Assembly: GCA_036245525.1 (NCBI GenBank)
Contig: BTPG01000005.1
Span: 131,831,290-131,895,289, forward strand
DNA length: 64,000 nucleotides
Source of the DNA: Semisulcospira habei
Lineage: Eukaryota > Mollusca > Gastropoda > Semisulcospiridae
Reading direction: 5' to 3'
In this document: positions 33,149 through 44,062 of the stretch, one piece after another
How the letters are laid out: each line of letters starts with the position of its first letter
Position numbering within the stretch: the stretch's first letter is position 1
Position numbers and translations under genes: made by a program
Notes under the pieces: model-generated
Database searches by the model: none
Told to the model about the DNA's origin: nothing
The model's input: only the letters and a program-made list of their open reading frames with translations

Positions 33149-33869
33149 ATGTTTATAACCTTATCAAATATTGACACAAGCAAACCAGTGTGGTTAACTA
33201 ATAGGATTGATAATCGTGATGGTAGCAAGGGCTGTAGCTATCCATGAAATGTTTTACACTGTAAAGTGGTTTAATGTAACAGATGATAAAAATTATTCTG
33301 TAAGTGGAACTCTCGATGGTATTGAGAAGGGCGATATTTTACGAGCTGGGTATTATGACTTTTGTACTTTAGCTGAATGGCTTCAAAATTAATTTAAAAT
33401 TAAAGCAACTTTAAACCCAGCTAATTTACTTGTTACCATTGAATTTCCGAAAAGTGGTCAGTTTTTTTTTTTATCAATTGTCTTTTATTATTACTTGTTT
33501 TTTTAGGTAAAAAAAATATACATCCAGATGAAGATTGGACACCGTCAGACGGACGTCTACTATCACCAAAAAAATTAAGAATAACTGGCAGATATCCTGT
33601 TCATTTGTCAGTACACACAGTGCTAAATGTTCATTTGAAAGAACTAAGCACTACTGATAATCTTCAGAATGGAAAGCCTTCGACATTGTTGAAATGTGTG
33701 TCGACTGGAACTGCTCCTTATTGTGAAAATGTAGTTGTTAGATTTCCTAATTCTCAGTTTAAAAAAATTGGGCTGCAGTTTCTTTGAATCATTGTGCTTA
33801 TATGTAACTAATCAGGATGACAAACCAGTTGTAATGCATGATTTTTATGTTGTGTTGGAAGTTAAATAA
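33149..33869 (+). pseudogene. Polinton gene C (probable minor capsid/penton), element 1, broken
   Basis: Starts MFITLSN at 33149 and ends VVLEVK at 33869, like the intact 234-residue copy at 61733-62437. An extra G near 33228 (AAGGGCTGT instead of AAGGCTGT) breaks the frame after about 26 codons. A stop follows near 33390, an AT-rich patch near 33460-33510 replaces conserved sequence, and a last frame break lies near 33770. See the element 2 copy for the functional argument. Confidence 0.7.
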
Positions 33870-33893
33870 ATTTTATTTTTGCTAAAATAAAAA

Positions 33894-34778
33894 ATGATCG
33901 GTCTTGGTCCAAAGCCAAGAATTGTACCAGTTGCTTGTCCGTCAATAGAGTTGAAAGATTTGGCTGACGTGCAAGATTTTGATAAAGAAGGTGAGGTAGG
34001 AGAGGTGTATGGCCTTGAACTTGTGTCCGTTGGATTGTACAAACGAAAGGTAATTGATGATGTAAAAGATGGCGCTGAGAGACAGTTTCCTAAACTTAGT
34101 CAACTTCGTGATGTTACTGTTCCTACTCCTGTAAGTAATGTGCTCTACAGCTTAAAACATGTGGGTAATAAGTGGGTAATTATTCCTACCCCTGTTCCGC
34201 TTGCGCCTATTCCCATTGTATGGGATGTAAAGTTTGTTTTTATCAGTCCTTATGTTTATTTTACTGATGAAGGTGCCTTAGTATTTAGAAAAGTTGTTAA
34301 CTCTGAGCCAATGCTTGTAAGTCTTGTGCCAAGCTATTCCGCAGAAACCAATAGCAGAGAAAAACTAAAACTTCAAGAGTATGGAAAACGAAGGTATTTT
34401 CTTACAAATAGAAAGGGTAGAACAGATACATCTATTTCGTTCATACCAGCAAATTTTACCATAGATAGAGAAGCGACAATAGTTTTTGAAATTCTCATGA
34501 GATCTGTGGATGCTGTGAAAGAAGCAGATATCGCACAGGGGATCAAACTTACGTGGGATAGCACAGTAGCAGAGTCAACAAAGGTTGTTATTGCTATTAG
34601 AAAAATCAATACAGATTTTGAAGTTTTGAATAGTGTCCCTGCTGTTAAGGTAGTGATTGATAAAACAACTCTAGTTTATCTAAGTTTCATAAAACTGGAA
34701 CACATAGATCTTGTTTCGTTTTATTACGCTAGCAAATTGTATACCTTTGAAGAGTTGCAAAATAAATTAGAAGATTAA
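33894..34778 (+). CDS. Polinton gene D, conserved protein of unknown function, element 1
   Basis: An intact 294-residue frame starting MIGLGPKPRIVPVAC in an AAAAATG context. It is highly conserved with 62459-63334 in element 2 despite a changing middle. A run of beta-type segments (FVFISPYVYF, TSISFIPANF, IVFEILMR) ends with a helical HIDLVSFYYASKLYTFEEL segment. No membrane span, signal peptide or known motif is visible. Its position after the probable penton gene suggests a virion component, for example a vertex or fibre protein; this is inference. Both copies are open, which points to late constraint. Confidence 0.65.
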   Translation: MIGLGPKPRIVPVACPSIELKDLADVQDFDKEGEVGEVYGLELVSVGLYKRKVIDDVKDGAERQFPKLSQLRDVTVPTPVSNVLYSLKHVGNKWVIIPTPVPLAPIPIVWDVKFVFISPYVYFTDEGALVFRKVVNSEPMLVSLVPSYSAETNSREKLKLQEYGKRRYFLTNRKGRTDTSISFIPANFTIDREATIVFEILMRSVDAVKEADIAQGIKLTWDSTVAESTKVVIAIRKINTDFEVLNSVPAVKVVIDKTTLVYLSFIKLEHIDLVSFYYASKLYTFEELQNKLED

Positions 34779-34807
34779 ATAAAATAAAAAAATATTTGTC
34801 ATAAAAA

Positions 34808-35394
34808 ATGCCACCACTGTATCCGCAATACCACCTGAACCACCTGAACCTATTGTTCCAGATAAAACATTACAGGCAGACTCATTCCGCTTAATGAATA
34901 TTACAGAAGCATTGAAGTATTTGGAAGGAGAACAAGCAAAATACTCAACGTGTAAACGACGTTACAAAACGGTTTTTAATTCTGTACACAACACATCAAT
35001 GGCTGTGGGTGTGGTTTCAGCCGGATTATCTGTAGGAGGTATAGCTCTGTTTGCAACGGGAATTGGAAGTGTCATAGGAATTGCTATTGAAGGTGTTGGC
35101 CTTGCCACAAGCCTGGCATGCTTTGGTATGGAAGCCCTTAACAAAAGATTTCATACAAAGTTGCAGAAGCATGAAGCATTGAGTACGCTCGCTGGAGCTA
35201 AGCTGAGCAGTATGAAACTTATTATCAGTAAGGCTTTAGACGATAATAAAATTGACGATCATGAATTTAAGAGAGTGCAGGATGATTTGGCCAATTACAA
35301 ACAACAGAAATCTGAAATACAGAATAAGATGCATAGTCAACCCATGAATGTTGAAGAGCTAAAGCAATCTTTTTTAGAGGAAGGAAAAAAATAG
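34808..35394 (+). pseudogene. Polinton gene E (two-span membrane protein), element 1, frame break at 5' end
   Basis: The start at 34808 (MPPLYPQY) corresponds to the element 2 start at 63365, but a frame break follows about 12-20 codons later, so the main frame is only entered out of phase; the internal ATG at 34894 could give a 166-residue product. Conserved segments: KRRYKTVFNSVHNTSMAVG, a pair of hydrophobic helices rich in Gly (about residues 30-80 of the short form), then a charged helical tail with LSTLAGAKLSSMKLIISKAL. Unknown function, possibly membrane remodelling. The three stretches are nearly identical in the element 2 copy. Confidence 0.65.
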
Positions 35395-35853
35395 GGGTGG
35401 AAGAAACTATGAAAAAAGTTCAAGGACTTTTAAGCAAGTAAAAATCAATTGTTCATTAAATTTGTCATACTCTTTGCAAAGAGATGTCATGCCTTTTATG
35501 CCTGCTTATTTGACGCCATCAGCTCCACCACCAGAGTACTACTGAGAAAAAAAGTTTTCTTGTTGTCCTTGTAACTTGAGAAATCTGTCCGAGTGTCTTA
35601 TTGTCTGGAGTCAAGAACTTATAAGAACTTATGATAAGACACTTATAAGTTCTTATTTTAAGTCACTTATAAGAACTTGTGACAACTAACTTCAAAGTTA
35701 ACGTCAAAGTTACTTGTAAGTTGTAGGTAACTTTGAAATTAGTTATCAAGTAAGATCACGTTATTCTAGAAAGTTACATGAACAGTAACTTCATAAGTTA
35801 TTCACAGGTCCAAGCAAGGCTGTGTTATTTTTTTTTTAATTTTTCATTATAAA
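35395..35853. repeat. Repeat-rich gap between genes E and F, element 1
   Basis: No gene. From about 35610 to 35810 there are overlapping inverted and direct repeats of AACTTATAAG and TAACTTTGA/TCAAAGTTA types, able to form many small hairpins. In element 2 gene F abuts gene S with a 27-bp gap instead, so this segment marks a rearrangement junction. It may be an internalised old terminus. Confidence 0.6.
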
Positions 35854-36375
35854 ATGAACCAAGATGAATTACTTCTTCTAAGCAATGTCTGCGCTGTAGA
35901 AAACAAAGACTTAGACTTGAAAAAACAGCGTCTTCTCTCTGTAGTTGTTTTTGGAAAATCAAAAGCTTTTCTTGGAAAACAATACATGACAGAAGATATA
36001 GAATCCCTCACCGCTGACGAGCTATTCAAACTTCATGCTAAATATGAAAATCACATTGCTTCACTAATGACACCTGATTTTAGTCAATCTCTTGTCTGCC
36101 TATACACAAAAGCTGTGAGTCACTTCCTACCTGTTGATAGTGACAGTTTATCACATGATCTAGAAAGCAACCCCATAGTTTCAAGTTCAATAGGCAATTT
36201 AGCATGCCTCATGTTTTACAAGTTTGGCAATTACCTTGCACCTGTGGTAACCTTGCTTGTAACTGGGAGTCATATTGATTTTTCTAAAATAAATTTTAAA
36301 TTAGAAGAAAATGGACGAGACCCAGATGACTCCACATCAGAGTCCTGTCTTGACACAAGTTCAAACAGTGACTAA
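35854..36375 (+). CDS. Polinton gene F, conserved protein of unknown function, element 1
   Basis: An intact 173-residue frame starting MNQDELLLLSNV. It is mostly helical and acidic, with LTADELFKLHAKYENHIAS (near residue 55) and a Cys/Phe-rich C-terminal half (SIGNLACLMFYKFGNYLAP). It is conserved along its length with 56886-56359. Its 3' end overlaps the start of gene G by about 65 bp in another frame, in both elements, which argues for coupled expression. No known motif. Confidence 0.65.
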   Translation: MNQDELLLLSNVCAVENKDLDLKKQRLLSVVVFGKSKAFLGKQYMTEDIESLTADELFKLHAKYENHIASLMTPDFSQSLVCLYTKAVSHFLPVDSDSLSHDLESNPIVSSSIGNLACLMFYKFGNYLAPVVTLLVTGSHIDFSKINFKLEENGRDPDDSTSESCLDTSSNSD

Positions 36376-36760
36376 GGCTAAAAATCCAGGTCGAATAGAG
36401 GCGGGGAAAAAATTAGCTGAATATAACAGACAAAAAAAATTACAACTTCAGGCATTAACACAAAAGGCTCATGTAACTGACACACCATCAACAGCACCAG
36501 TGTCACTACCGCCAGGACCAACACGCTCACACCCCCAAAAAAGTGAGACACAAACAACTGAGTCTAAACCTGAAACAACAAAATATATAGTTGCTGGATT
36601 TGTTGTCGGATTTGGTTATGTAGGTTACCAATTATACAAAAAATACAAACTACAGACTCAAACAGTGTTCAAAAAATCAAGCACTCCAAAAATAAAAGAA
36701 GTAGTCACCACATTACCAGCAACACCCAAAGCCGTGGACCCATTTACATGCAGTAAATAA
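36311..36760 (+). CDS. Polinton gene G, single-span membrane protein, element 1
   Basis: An intact 149-residue frame. The N-terminal half is basic and rich in Gln, Thr and Pro with low complexity. One membrane span (YIVAGFVVGFGYVGYQLY, near residue 98) is followed by a basic KKYK stretch, giving an N-out/C-in or reversed small anchor protein. It overlaps gene F. The copy in element 2 is frame-broken. Unknown function; small basic membrane proteins occur in many virus-like elements. Confidence 0.6.
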   Translation: MDETQMTPHQSPVLTQVQTVTKAKNPGRIEAGKKLAEYNRQKKLQLQALTQKAHVTDTPSTAPVSLPPGPTRSHPQKSETQTTESKPETTKYIVAGFVVGFGYVGYQLYKKYKLQTQTVFKKSSTPKIKEVVTTLPATPKAVDPFTCSK

Positions 36761-36792
36761 ATTTATTATTTTAATTTTTGTAGCATAAGAAA

Positions 36793-37392
36793 ATGAGCGA
36801 CACAAAGAACATAATGAACCTCTTCTATCACTCTGCAGTAATAAGTGGACTAACCGTTGCTTATTCTATGCTGGGGAAATTCATTCATTCATTCAGTCCT
36901 CTCTGCGCCGTCTGGTGCTTGAGGCGACGGCAAGGGAGCGCCACTTTTGTCTGTCAGCTGCTATTTTGGGTGCTGTTTGCAGAGTAAGGCCTCTGTTCTT
37001 GAGCTCTCGCTTATCGGGGTGGAGACGTCCTTGCGGCTTTGGTCCCCATCCGTCATAAGTCCAGTTTCCTGGTCTGCTTCGCTCCCAGCGCCGGTTGTCG
37101 CTTTTTCCCTTGTTGTCGTTTCCGTAGCAAGTTTCTTTTTACAGGGTGGAGTCGCTAGCCCCACGCCTAACCCTCCTCCTTTATCCTGACTTGGGACAGG
37201 CAGTTAAGCCCCCAAAGGGGCCTCCCTGGTGGAGTTATGCTGGGGAAAAGTCTTCTCAAAATGAAATCAGCAGACCTTGGTAGATTAGACTTCGAAGACA
37301 GTGCTAAGCTAGTAGCTGTTGTAACAGCATCAATTGCCACAAAAGACTTTCTTGTCAAGCAAGGAATTATTCCAGAAAATGTTTCTAAGTAA
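36793..37392 (+). pseudogene. Polinton gene H (small membrane protein), split by a retroposon, element 1
   Basis: Starts MSDTKNIMNLFYHSAVISG at 36793 and ends at a TAA at 37390-37392; without the insertion it would be about 80 residues. The N-terminal half is hydrophobic (ISGLTVAYSML), the C-terminal half has VTASIATKDFLVKQGIIPEN. A 356-bp insertion at 36880-37235 interrupts codon 29. The element 2 copy (55926-55696) has no insertion but a TAA in the middle. Function unknown. Confidence 0.6.
36867..37248 (-). mobile_element. 356-bp retroposon in gene H with 13-bp target duplication
   Basis: TATGCTGGGGAAA is present at 36867-36879 and 37236-37248, and the uninterrupted site is visible in element 2. 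The insert has an ATTCATTCATTC repeat at its left end, which is the tail of a minus-strand copy. At the other end, read on the minus strand, it begins AACTCCACCAGGGAGGCCCC. It is GC-rich, unlike the AT-rich Polinton. It is likely a SINE or 5' fragment of an RTE-like element; no ORF. Confidence 0.75.
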
Positions 37393-37401
37393 ATAAAAAA
37401 T

Positions 37402-37923
37402 ATGGCAACAATAGCTATTATGATTGGTGGGGCCGTTGTTAACGCACTTGCTTTCAGTGGATCAAACTATCTCTTTTCAAAAATGGGTAAAGAGGAATCA
37501 GCAGAAGAAATGAAGCGTCACAATGACGCATCTGAAAAACTAGCACAAGCTCAACAGGATTATGAGAAGCAAAGAATTGAGAAACTTGATTTTATCAATG
37601 AAAAACTCAGGCTTGAGGGTCACGCACAGCATACATTTTCAAATGTCGATGACGCGATCAAAGAATACTTTCTTGTTACTGGTGAAGACATGACCATCCC
37701 ACAACCAAAATTTAGCAACTACTACCAACCAAACTCAGAACAAAGAAATGGAGAAAAAATAGTTGTTCTAGTAGGAATGACATTAGTATATTTTACAGGA
37801 GTTTTTATTGCTAGAAAAAATGACCGACGTCGGAGCATAACTATCAAAAATATATTACTCCCCTATTGGCTACTGGAAAGGGAAAACTGCAATAGAAAAA
37901 TTACATGCGGCTGTGGGTGGTGA
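37402..37923 (+). CDS. Polinton gene I, two-span protein with coiled coil, element 1
   Basis: Frame starting MATIAIMIGGAVVNALAFSG. The first hydrophobic segment (residues 1-25) is followed by a Glu/Lys/Gln-rich helix (residues 30-75) and a second span near the C-terminus (IVVLVGMTLVYFTGVFIARK). The natural end is probably about residue 140. Element 2 stops there and its integrase starts within the last codons; here the frame runs 30 residues further because that stop is altered. This start-within-end overlap is kept in both elements. Role unknown. Confidence 0.62.
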   Translation: MATIAIMIGGAVVNALAFSGSNYLFSKMGKEESAEEMKRHNDASEKLAQAQQDYEKQRIEKLDFINEKLRLEGHAQHTFSNVDDAIKEYFLVTGEDMTIPQPKFSNYYQPNSEQRNGEKIVVLVGMTLVYFTGVFIARKNDRRRSITIKNILLPYWLLERENCNRKITCGCGW

Positions 37924-38798
37924 TGTCACACTCGACCAAATAAAACAGTGGCTAAAAAAACAGGCTATTTGGCAAGTATATCTTCCTGCTCCAAGAAAAA
38001 TAACAAGACCTCATTTTGTAAACACTATCCCTAATAACATCCATCAAATGGATCTCCTGTTCCTACCACACAATACAATAAGGAAGAAACGGATACAAGT
38101 ATGCATTAACTGTTGTCGACATAGCTTCACGGTACAAGGAAGCTGAACCCATAACTGACAAGAATGCTAGTACGGTAGCCACTGCGTTAACAAAGATATA
38201 TAGTCGTGGTCCTTTAAAATTTCCCAGGCTTGTGCAAGTCGATGATGGATCTGAATTTAAAGGCACTGTTAATCAGTTATTTGCAAAGCATGGTGTGCTA
38301 GTGCGGCGAGGCATACCAGGTGTACATAGATCACAGGCAATTGTTGAAAACTTTAACAAGCAATTATCAGAGAGACTTTTCAGCTATCAGTATTCTAAGG
38401 AACTCATGCATGATGCACGTAACACTGAGTGGGTTAAGAGATTACCGTCTGTGATAAAAGCAATGAATAATGAAGGTCACCCTAAACTTGTTGATGCTAT
38501 TAAATTGAAAACAATACCATCAGGGTCAGAAATAAAAACAAAAGCGCCAGACACTAGCTTGTTTACAAAACAGGTAAGATATTTGTATCAACCCGGTGAG
38601 GCCGAGAATGACGTCAGACGTAGGGCAACTGATCCAATTTGGTCTACGTCTGTCCACAATACAAAAAAAATAGTTCCTTCTACTAATGCATCGATTTATT
38701 ATCTCTATGAGTCTGCGCCACAGAGGGCATTTGTCAGAGAAGAATTACAGATTATTCCCCCGACACTGTTACACATTTTTAACCATTTCATAAACTAA
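37820..38798 (+). pseudogene. Polinton integrase (retroviral-type DDE), element 1, broken
   Basis: Retroviral-type integrase that inserts the element's DNA. N-terminal region: YYSPIGYWKGKTAIEKLHAA, WLKKQAIWQVYLPAPRKITR. Catalytic core: first Asp in HQMDLLFLP, second in VQVDDGSEFKG, Glu in QAIVENFNK, with about 35 residues between the last two. C-terminal region: RYLYQPGEAENDVRRRATDP, the SH3/chromo-like end typical of Polinton integrases. Breaks: codon 7 is TAA (AAA in element 2), and one inserted A near 38092 shifts the frame in the core. The catalytic residues themselves are present, unlike in element 2. It converges with polB, overlapping it by about 50 bp. Confidence 0.82.
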
Positions 38799-41700
38799 AT
38801 CATCGATAAGTTCATCAACCAGTTCATCAGCTATTTATTCAGATAACTTAAGTGCATAATGCCCAGGTGCATAAGCCTTTTCCTTAGTGTGAAACACTCA
38901 TTTTGTGTCTCCAACTGCAAGTGACTTTTTATGTGTTTGGATCATTTCAATATTGTGTCTGTTTCATCTCAGTGTCTTGTTTGCATAATCAGGCATCAGT
39001 TCTCCATCTAATACTTGCTTATAATGTTCATGACGGATGTCTTTATTTTTTATTGCTGTTTTTTTTTTTATTCCTTTGGCTTTCAACTGACTACCTTTTT
39101 GGTGCAGTATAGAATACATTTTTGATCTCAGTCCAACATACTCAACTATAGGCACACCATTCAGTTCATCTTTAAACTTTCCAGGCACTTTTTTGTTCTG
39201 TGTGCAGTACAGCGGGTGGTCTTTAGGATAATCAGACGTGTCATACATATGTAACTCTGTTTTCATGTCTTCATAAAAGTCTTCAGTAGGCACGTCAATG
39301 ATCATAGAGTCAGTGTCAGTGTATAGCAGACGACACTCAGGATATTTTGGTTTGAAGTAATCATAATAAAATTCAAGCATCAATAGTTTTTATAACTCAA
39401 GAATTGCCATACCAATGAATACTGGCTTGTCCAATTTGATAATCTTTTTTTTGAGTGACACTGCATACAATGATGAATGAAACTCTTTGTACCCTGTGTA
39501 CTGTGGCTTGCCTGTAAGTTTAATTGCACCCAATTCAGTTGTGACCAGTCTCACATCTTTGCGGTGATGAGGATTTTCCATCGTCTTACCAAAACAGGCA
39601 TTGTTCATAAGCTTAAAGAAGTCTTTGTCAAATGCAGTGTTGCCATCTCTTGCACGCAATGTTGTGTTTTTCATTATGTAATCTTTCATGAAAGCACTTT
39701 GGTCAAATTGAATACCTCTGTGTACTAACCCATGTCTGATGTAAAACTGTAACAAGCGACAGTGGCAAACGTAATTGAATTTGTCATTCAAATTTGGCAC
39801 AAGTTTGGTGTCTTCTTTTTTACCCGTCATACTCATTTTCTCAACAGCCAACGGATAATCATTGTGGTAATCATGTAGATGGTGTGGGTACTCCAGGTCT
39901 ACTTCAAAGATCCAACCCTTTGCATCATTCTGGTCATGAGTCATAATATAGTTTGTTAACTGTGTTATGTCATACTGTGACAAATCATACAGACAAAAGT
40001 TTTTCAAGGGCAATAACTCACACATTGCAAATCCGTAAAGGTTATTAGCGTCCAAGTACGTAATGAATTACCTTGGCCTTGAGGGGTCACAGTCAAGGTC
40101 ATCAAGATATTTGTTGTTGGCTTTGGCATAGTTGTTTGCGGCTATACTAATGCCTCCCCTCAATCTACGTTCCACCATTTCACCCATCTTACGATCAGAC
40201 AACAGGTCTATAGATATCTTGCTGGATTTCAAAAATGCATCCCATGTCATGCCAGGACTAGTTATGTAGCAAGCTGGGTCAAGACTGTAGTGTAACAAAC
40301 CCTTTTCATGATAACTTTCAAATACGTCTGCTAGCAAGCAAACGTCAGCTTTCAAGTATTGGTCATGGTAATCACCAATCGTTTCACACCCTAGTTTACC
40401 CCATGCATCAAGTGTGTGCTTGTAATCAGAGTCAGAAATACCTTTGCCAGTTAGTGTAGAATAAAATTTCTCTTTTGGAGGTAGTCTCCTTTCTTCAAAC
40501 ACAACCCAGTGATCAATGTACTCATAGGGATAGACTCCTTTCTTAATTAATTCTGGCTCAAAATATTTACTTGCTATTGGATACTCAGTCAGACCTTCTG
40601 CCAGACTAGCAAGCCCTAAGGACAAATGTTGCATGGAGTCATAAAATGCTGATTTGTTGTCCAGCCTAAAAGTCAAGTATTTCTCATTTGTCTGGGCAAT
40701 ACAACTAATTTTTTTTTGTAAGACTCATCCACAGCCTGCATGATAATATGTGAATCATACCCTTTGAGATTGTGAAAAAAGATAGGCAGTTTGTATGCCT
40801 TGGGATCTATTTTTAATTTCAAGTTACAATCACCATGGGGAGCACCTCTGTAACGCCCAGTTATGTGGTCATGGTCACGAACTTTATCACCCTTCAGAAG
40901 TTGATCACAACCTCCTAAAGGTTGTTCACAAATCCAACACATTACTGCTGTATCAAAATTCTGTTTGTCTTCTTCTGTCATCACCAAAGGCATCTGACAC
41001 TTTTCCAAATAATGTACTACCTGACTATACATTTGTCTCATTTCTGTTAAAAACTCAGCTGCTGCATTTTCACCTCTGTAAATAACAGGTTCTGTATGCT
41101 GACCGTCTGACCTAACAAGAATATATCCGAAAGAACACACCACTTGATCACTCAATTTTACGGTCTTTGGTAATGATTCTGGAACAGGACCCTCATATGG
41201 TACAACAAGTGATTCAAAATCAGCATACACTACAAACGGCAGCTTTTGCTGATTAACATAGTTCTTGAAATATACCTTGCTACCAGGATCTGGATACCTA
41301 AGTATTGTTTGAATGTCATCAGCCAACCTACAGTGCTGGACATGTTTGTGTGCTACTTTAATAGAGGAAAACCTTTGTAAACATCTTTTACACACTTCCT
41401 GTTTGCCATTGTGTTTTGATACATGATTATGAATTAGTCGTGACATACTCCTAATAATTGTGTAATGAAAGTTATCACCGGAGCCAGAGCTTATTAGTAA
41501 CATATCAACATGCTTATCTTCTGACTGACCGTAGGTTGGGGCAATTGGTGACACTCTAATTGGTTGTAACTTGTTCTCAGACTCATTATCCCATACATAC
41601 ACATTCACAGATATCCCAGGATTTAGTTTTTCAAACAGATCTATATCCTCCACCTTAACAGGAAAATCTATGCCACTGAAGATGAGTTCATTTACAAATT

Positions 41701-42083
41701 TGGTATAGTTAGATACACGTTCAGGTTTTGTTTTTACAAAATGCAGTTTGGCAAGCACACACCACATGAAACAGAAATTATCTTTGTTCTGAACATTGAC
41801 GACAGCCTTTTTGTCTGCAACCTCAATTGGTAGTGGCAACCATGATTTGCCTAATATAGGATGATATCTTGACTGCTTCAGTTGCAGTTCATGTACACGG
41901 CCTTCATGCCAACCAGATCCCTGCATTTTTGCTCTGTCAATTGCTTCTGAAAGGTCAGGCAACAGTAGTAAAACTGTTGCCGCTAGGGTTTCACGTGAAA
42001 GAAAAACAGAAGATAGTGGTAGAAAACCCTTTAAAATAGACAAAATAAATATCCCTGCTAAGACAACCGCGTCTGACAACAAA

Positions 42084-43747
42084 GTGGTGAGGCAAACCAT
42101 TACCATCGCCATTACTGCGGGAAAATTACCATCGCAGGCCAATTCACTCGTGGTGAGGGAGCCTAAGGAGCCAAGATTCTACGTCCTCCCTAAAATCCAC
42201 AAACCAGACACACCGGGTCGCCCCATTGTTTCGGCTTGCTCTTGTCCCACAGAGCTTATATCCCAGTTCATCGACTCCATCCTCCAGCCATTGGTCCGTG
42301 CTCTTCCCACATATGTAAAAGATACTAACCATGCCCTTCACCTTTTGGATCGCTTCACCTTCCCTGACGCAGCAACACACAAGATTTTATTCACTATGGA
42401 CATAGAGGCTCTTTACACCAACATCCCTAATGAAGACGGCCTAATAGCATTGAAACATTTCATCTGCAAACATCATCTGAAGATCGACACCACAACCATC
42501 CTCCGCTTAGCCGAACTGGTGCTGTCCATGAACTCCTTTCAATTTATGGGTCAGACTATAGACAGAAAAAAGGAGTCGCCATGGGCACTAAAATGGGGCC
42601 CTCCTATGCCTGTCTGTTTGTGGGCTACGTGGAGGAGAAGATTTTCACTCAATACACTGGACCTCTGCCAGATCTCTTCAAGCGCTACATCGACGACTGC
42701 TTGGGCGTCACCTCAAGAAGCATGACTGACACACTTCAATTCATCAATTTCATCTCATCGTTTCATCCGTCTCTCCGATTCACGCATGAGATTTCCGAGG
42801 AGTCTGTGCCCTTCCTCGACATCCGAATATCCACCAAAGCCGACTCTGACAAACTCCATACTACCGTCCATTACAAGCCCACCGACGCCCACACTTACCT
42901 GCAGTTTTCATCAAGCCATCCTGCCGCCACCAAAAACGGTATCCCATTCTCCCAATTTCTGCGACTCCGTCGGATCTGCAGCAGCGACGACGACTTCACC
43001 AACCAGACCCAAACCATGGCCACTTTCTTCTCACACCAGGGATACCCCCAAGACATCGTCAACACCGCTCGTTCTAAGGCTGAGGCCACAAGCAGAAGTG
43101 AAGCTTTGAGGGAGAAAACTCACAGTGCTGCAGAGGACCGGCCGGTCCTGTGTATCACGTATCATCCTCACAACATCCCCATCAAAAACATTCTCCTCAG
43201 GAACTTCCACATCATTCAGAATGACACAGTATTGAAAGACATATTTCCTGAGCCTCCGCTGGTCGCTTACAAACGTGACACTAACCTAAGCGATCATCTT
43301 GTTCACAGTTCACTTCGCGCATCTAACACCTTACCACCTGGCACACACCCTTGTCAGCAACCACACTGCAAAGCATGTCCGTACATCAACACATCCCCCG
43401 TCATCACCGGACCCCTGTCATCTTTTCATGTCCACCGATCATTCACATGCCAGTCATCGGATATTGTCTATGTCATCTCATGTTCTCACTGCCCAAAGAT
43501 GTTGTATGTGGGGGAGACATACCGTACACTCCCTGAACGCTGCGAGGAGCATGTTCGTTCGATCCGCCTCGGATACAACAACCAGGTTGGACGTCATTTC
43601 AACGAACCGCCTCATAGCCTCACACATTTCAGCATACGCATCCTTTGGCAAAATACATCCCACTTCATCCGCCGCAAAATGACAGAATCCTTTTTCGCGG
43701 ACAGGCTTGGCACTTACCATCCGCGCGGCTTGAACATTCGCCCCTAG
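42084..43747 (+). pseudogene. Penelope-type reverse transcriptase with GIY-YIG endonuclease, 5'-truncated and frame-broken
   Basis: Reverse transcriptase motifs: FYVLPKIHKPDTPGRPIVS (42178), FTMDIEALYTNIP (42393), a MGTKMGPSYACLFVGYVE segment (42581), KRYIDDCLG with the catalytic YIDD (42680) and VPFLDIRIS (42810). C-terminal GIY-YIG endonuclease: YVISCSHCPKMLYVGETYRT (43470-43530) with RCEEHVRSI, then GRHFNEPPHS. Penelope enzymes nick and prime at the target by this domain. A 1-nt break at an A-run near 42570 separates two frames that overlap. The N-terminal Penelope region is missing. Sense is opposite to the host polB gene. Confidence 0.88.
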
Positions 43748-44003
43748 GGATGTATGCTCGGCCTGATGGGTAGTTGGTGCCAGGCTTGACCTCACTGTTG
43801 ATACTGGATGCTACCTTTGAGTGTGTGTGTATGTGTGTGTGTGTGTGTGTGTATGTGTGTGTGTGTGTGTGTGTGCATGTGCGTGAGCTGCAGTAGGCAC
43901 GAGTGAATGCGAATGTATGCAGTGACGTGTATGTATATAGACGTAAGTTTTGTGCTACGTGTTTTGTGCATGTGTATTTGCGTCATTATGTGTGTGTGTG
44001 TGT

Positions 44004-44006
<3 letters not shown>

Positions 44007-44060
<54 letters not shown>
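44007..44060. repeat. Run of 54 T
   Basis: A pure homopolymer preceded by (GT)n, inside the 3' part of the Penelope-like element. Its length is uncertain. Confidence 0.95.

Positions 44061-44062
<2 letters not shown>

Noticed and set aside
43792..44060. Poly-T run as an LTR or polyadenylation signal on the minus strand
   Set aside because: It lies inside the Penelope-like element and next to (GT)n; best read as an expanded simple repeat.
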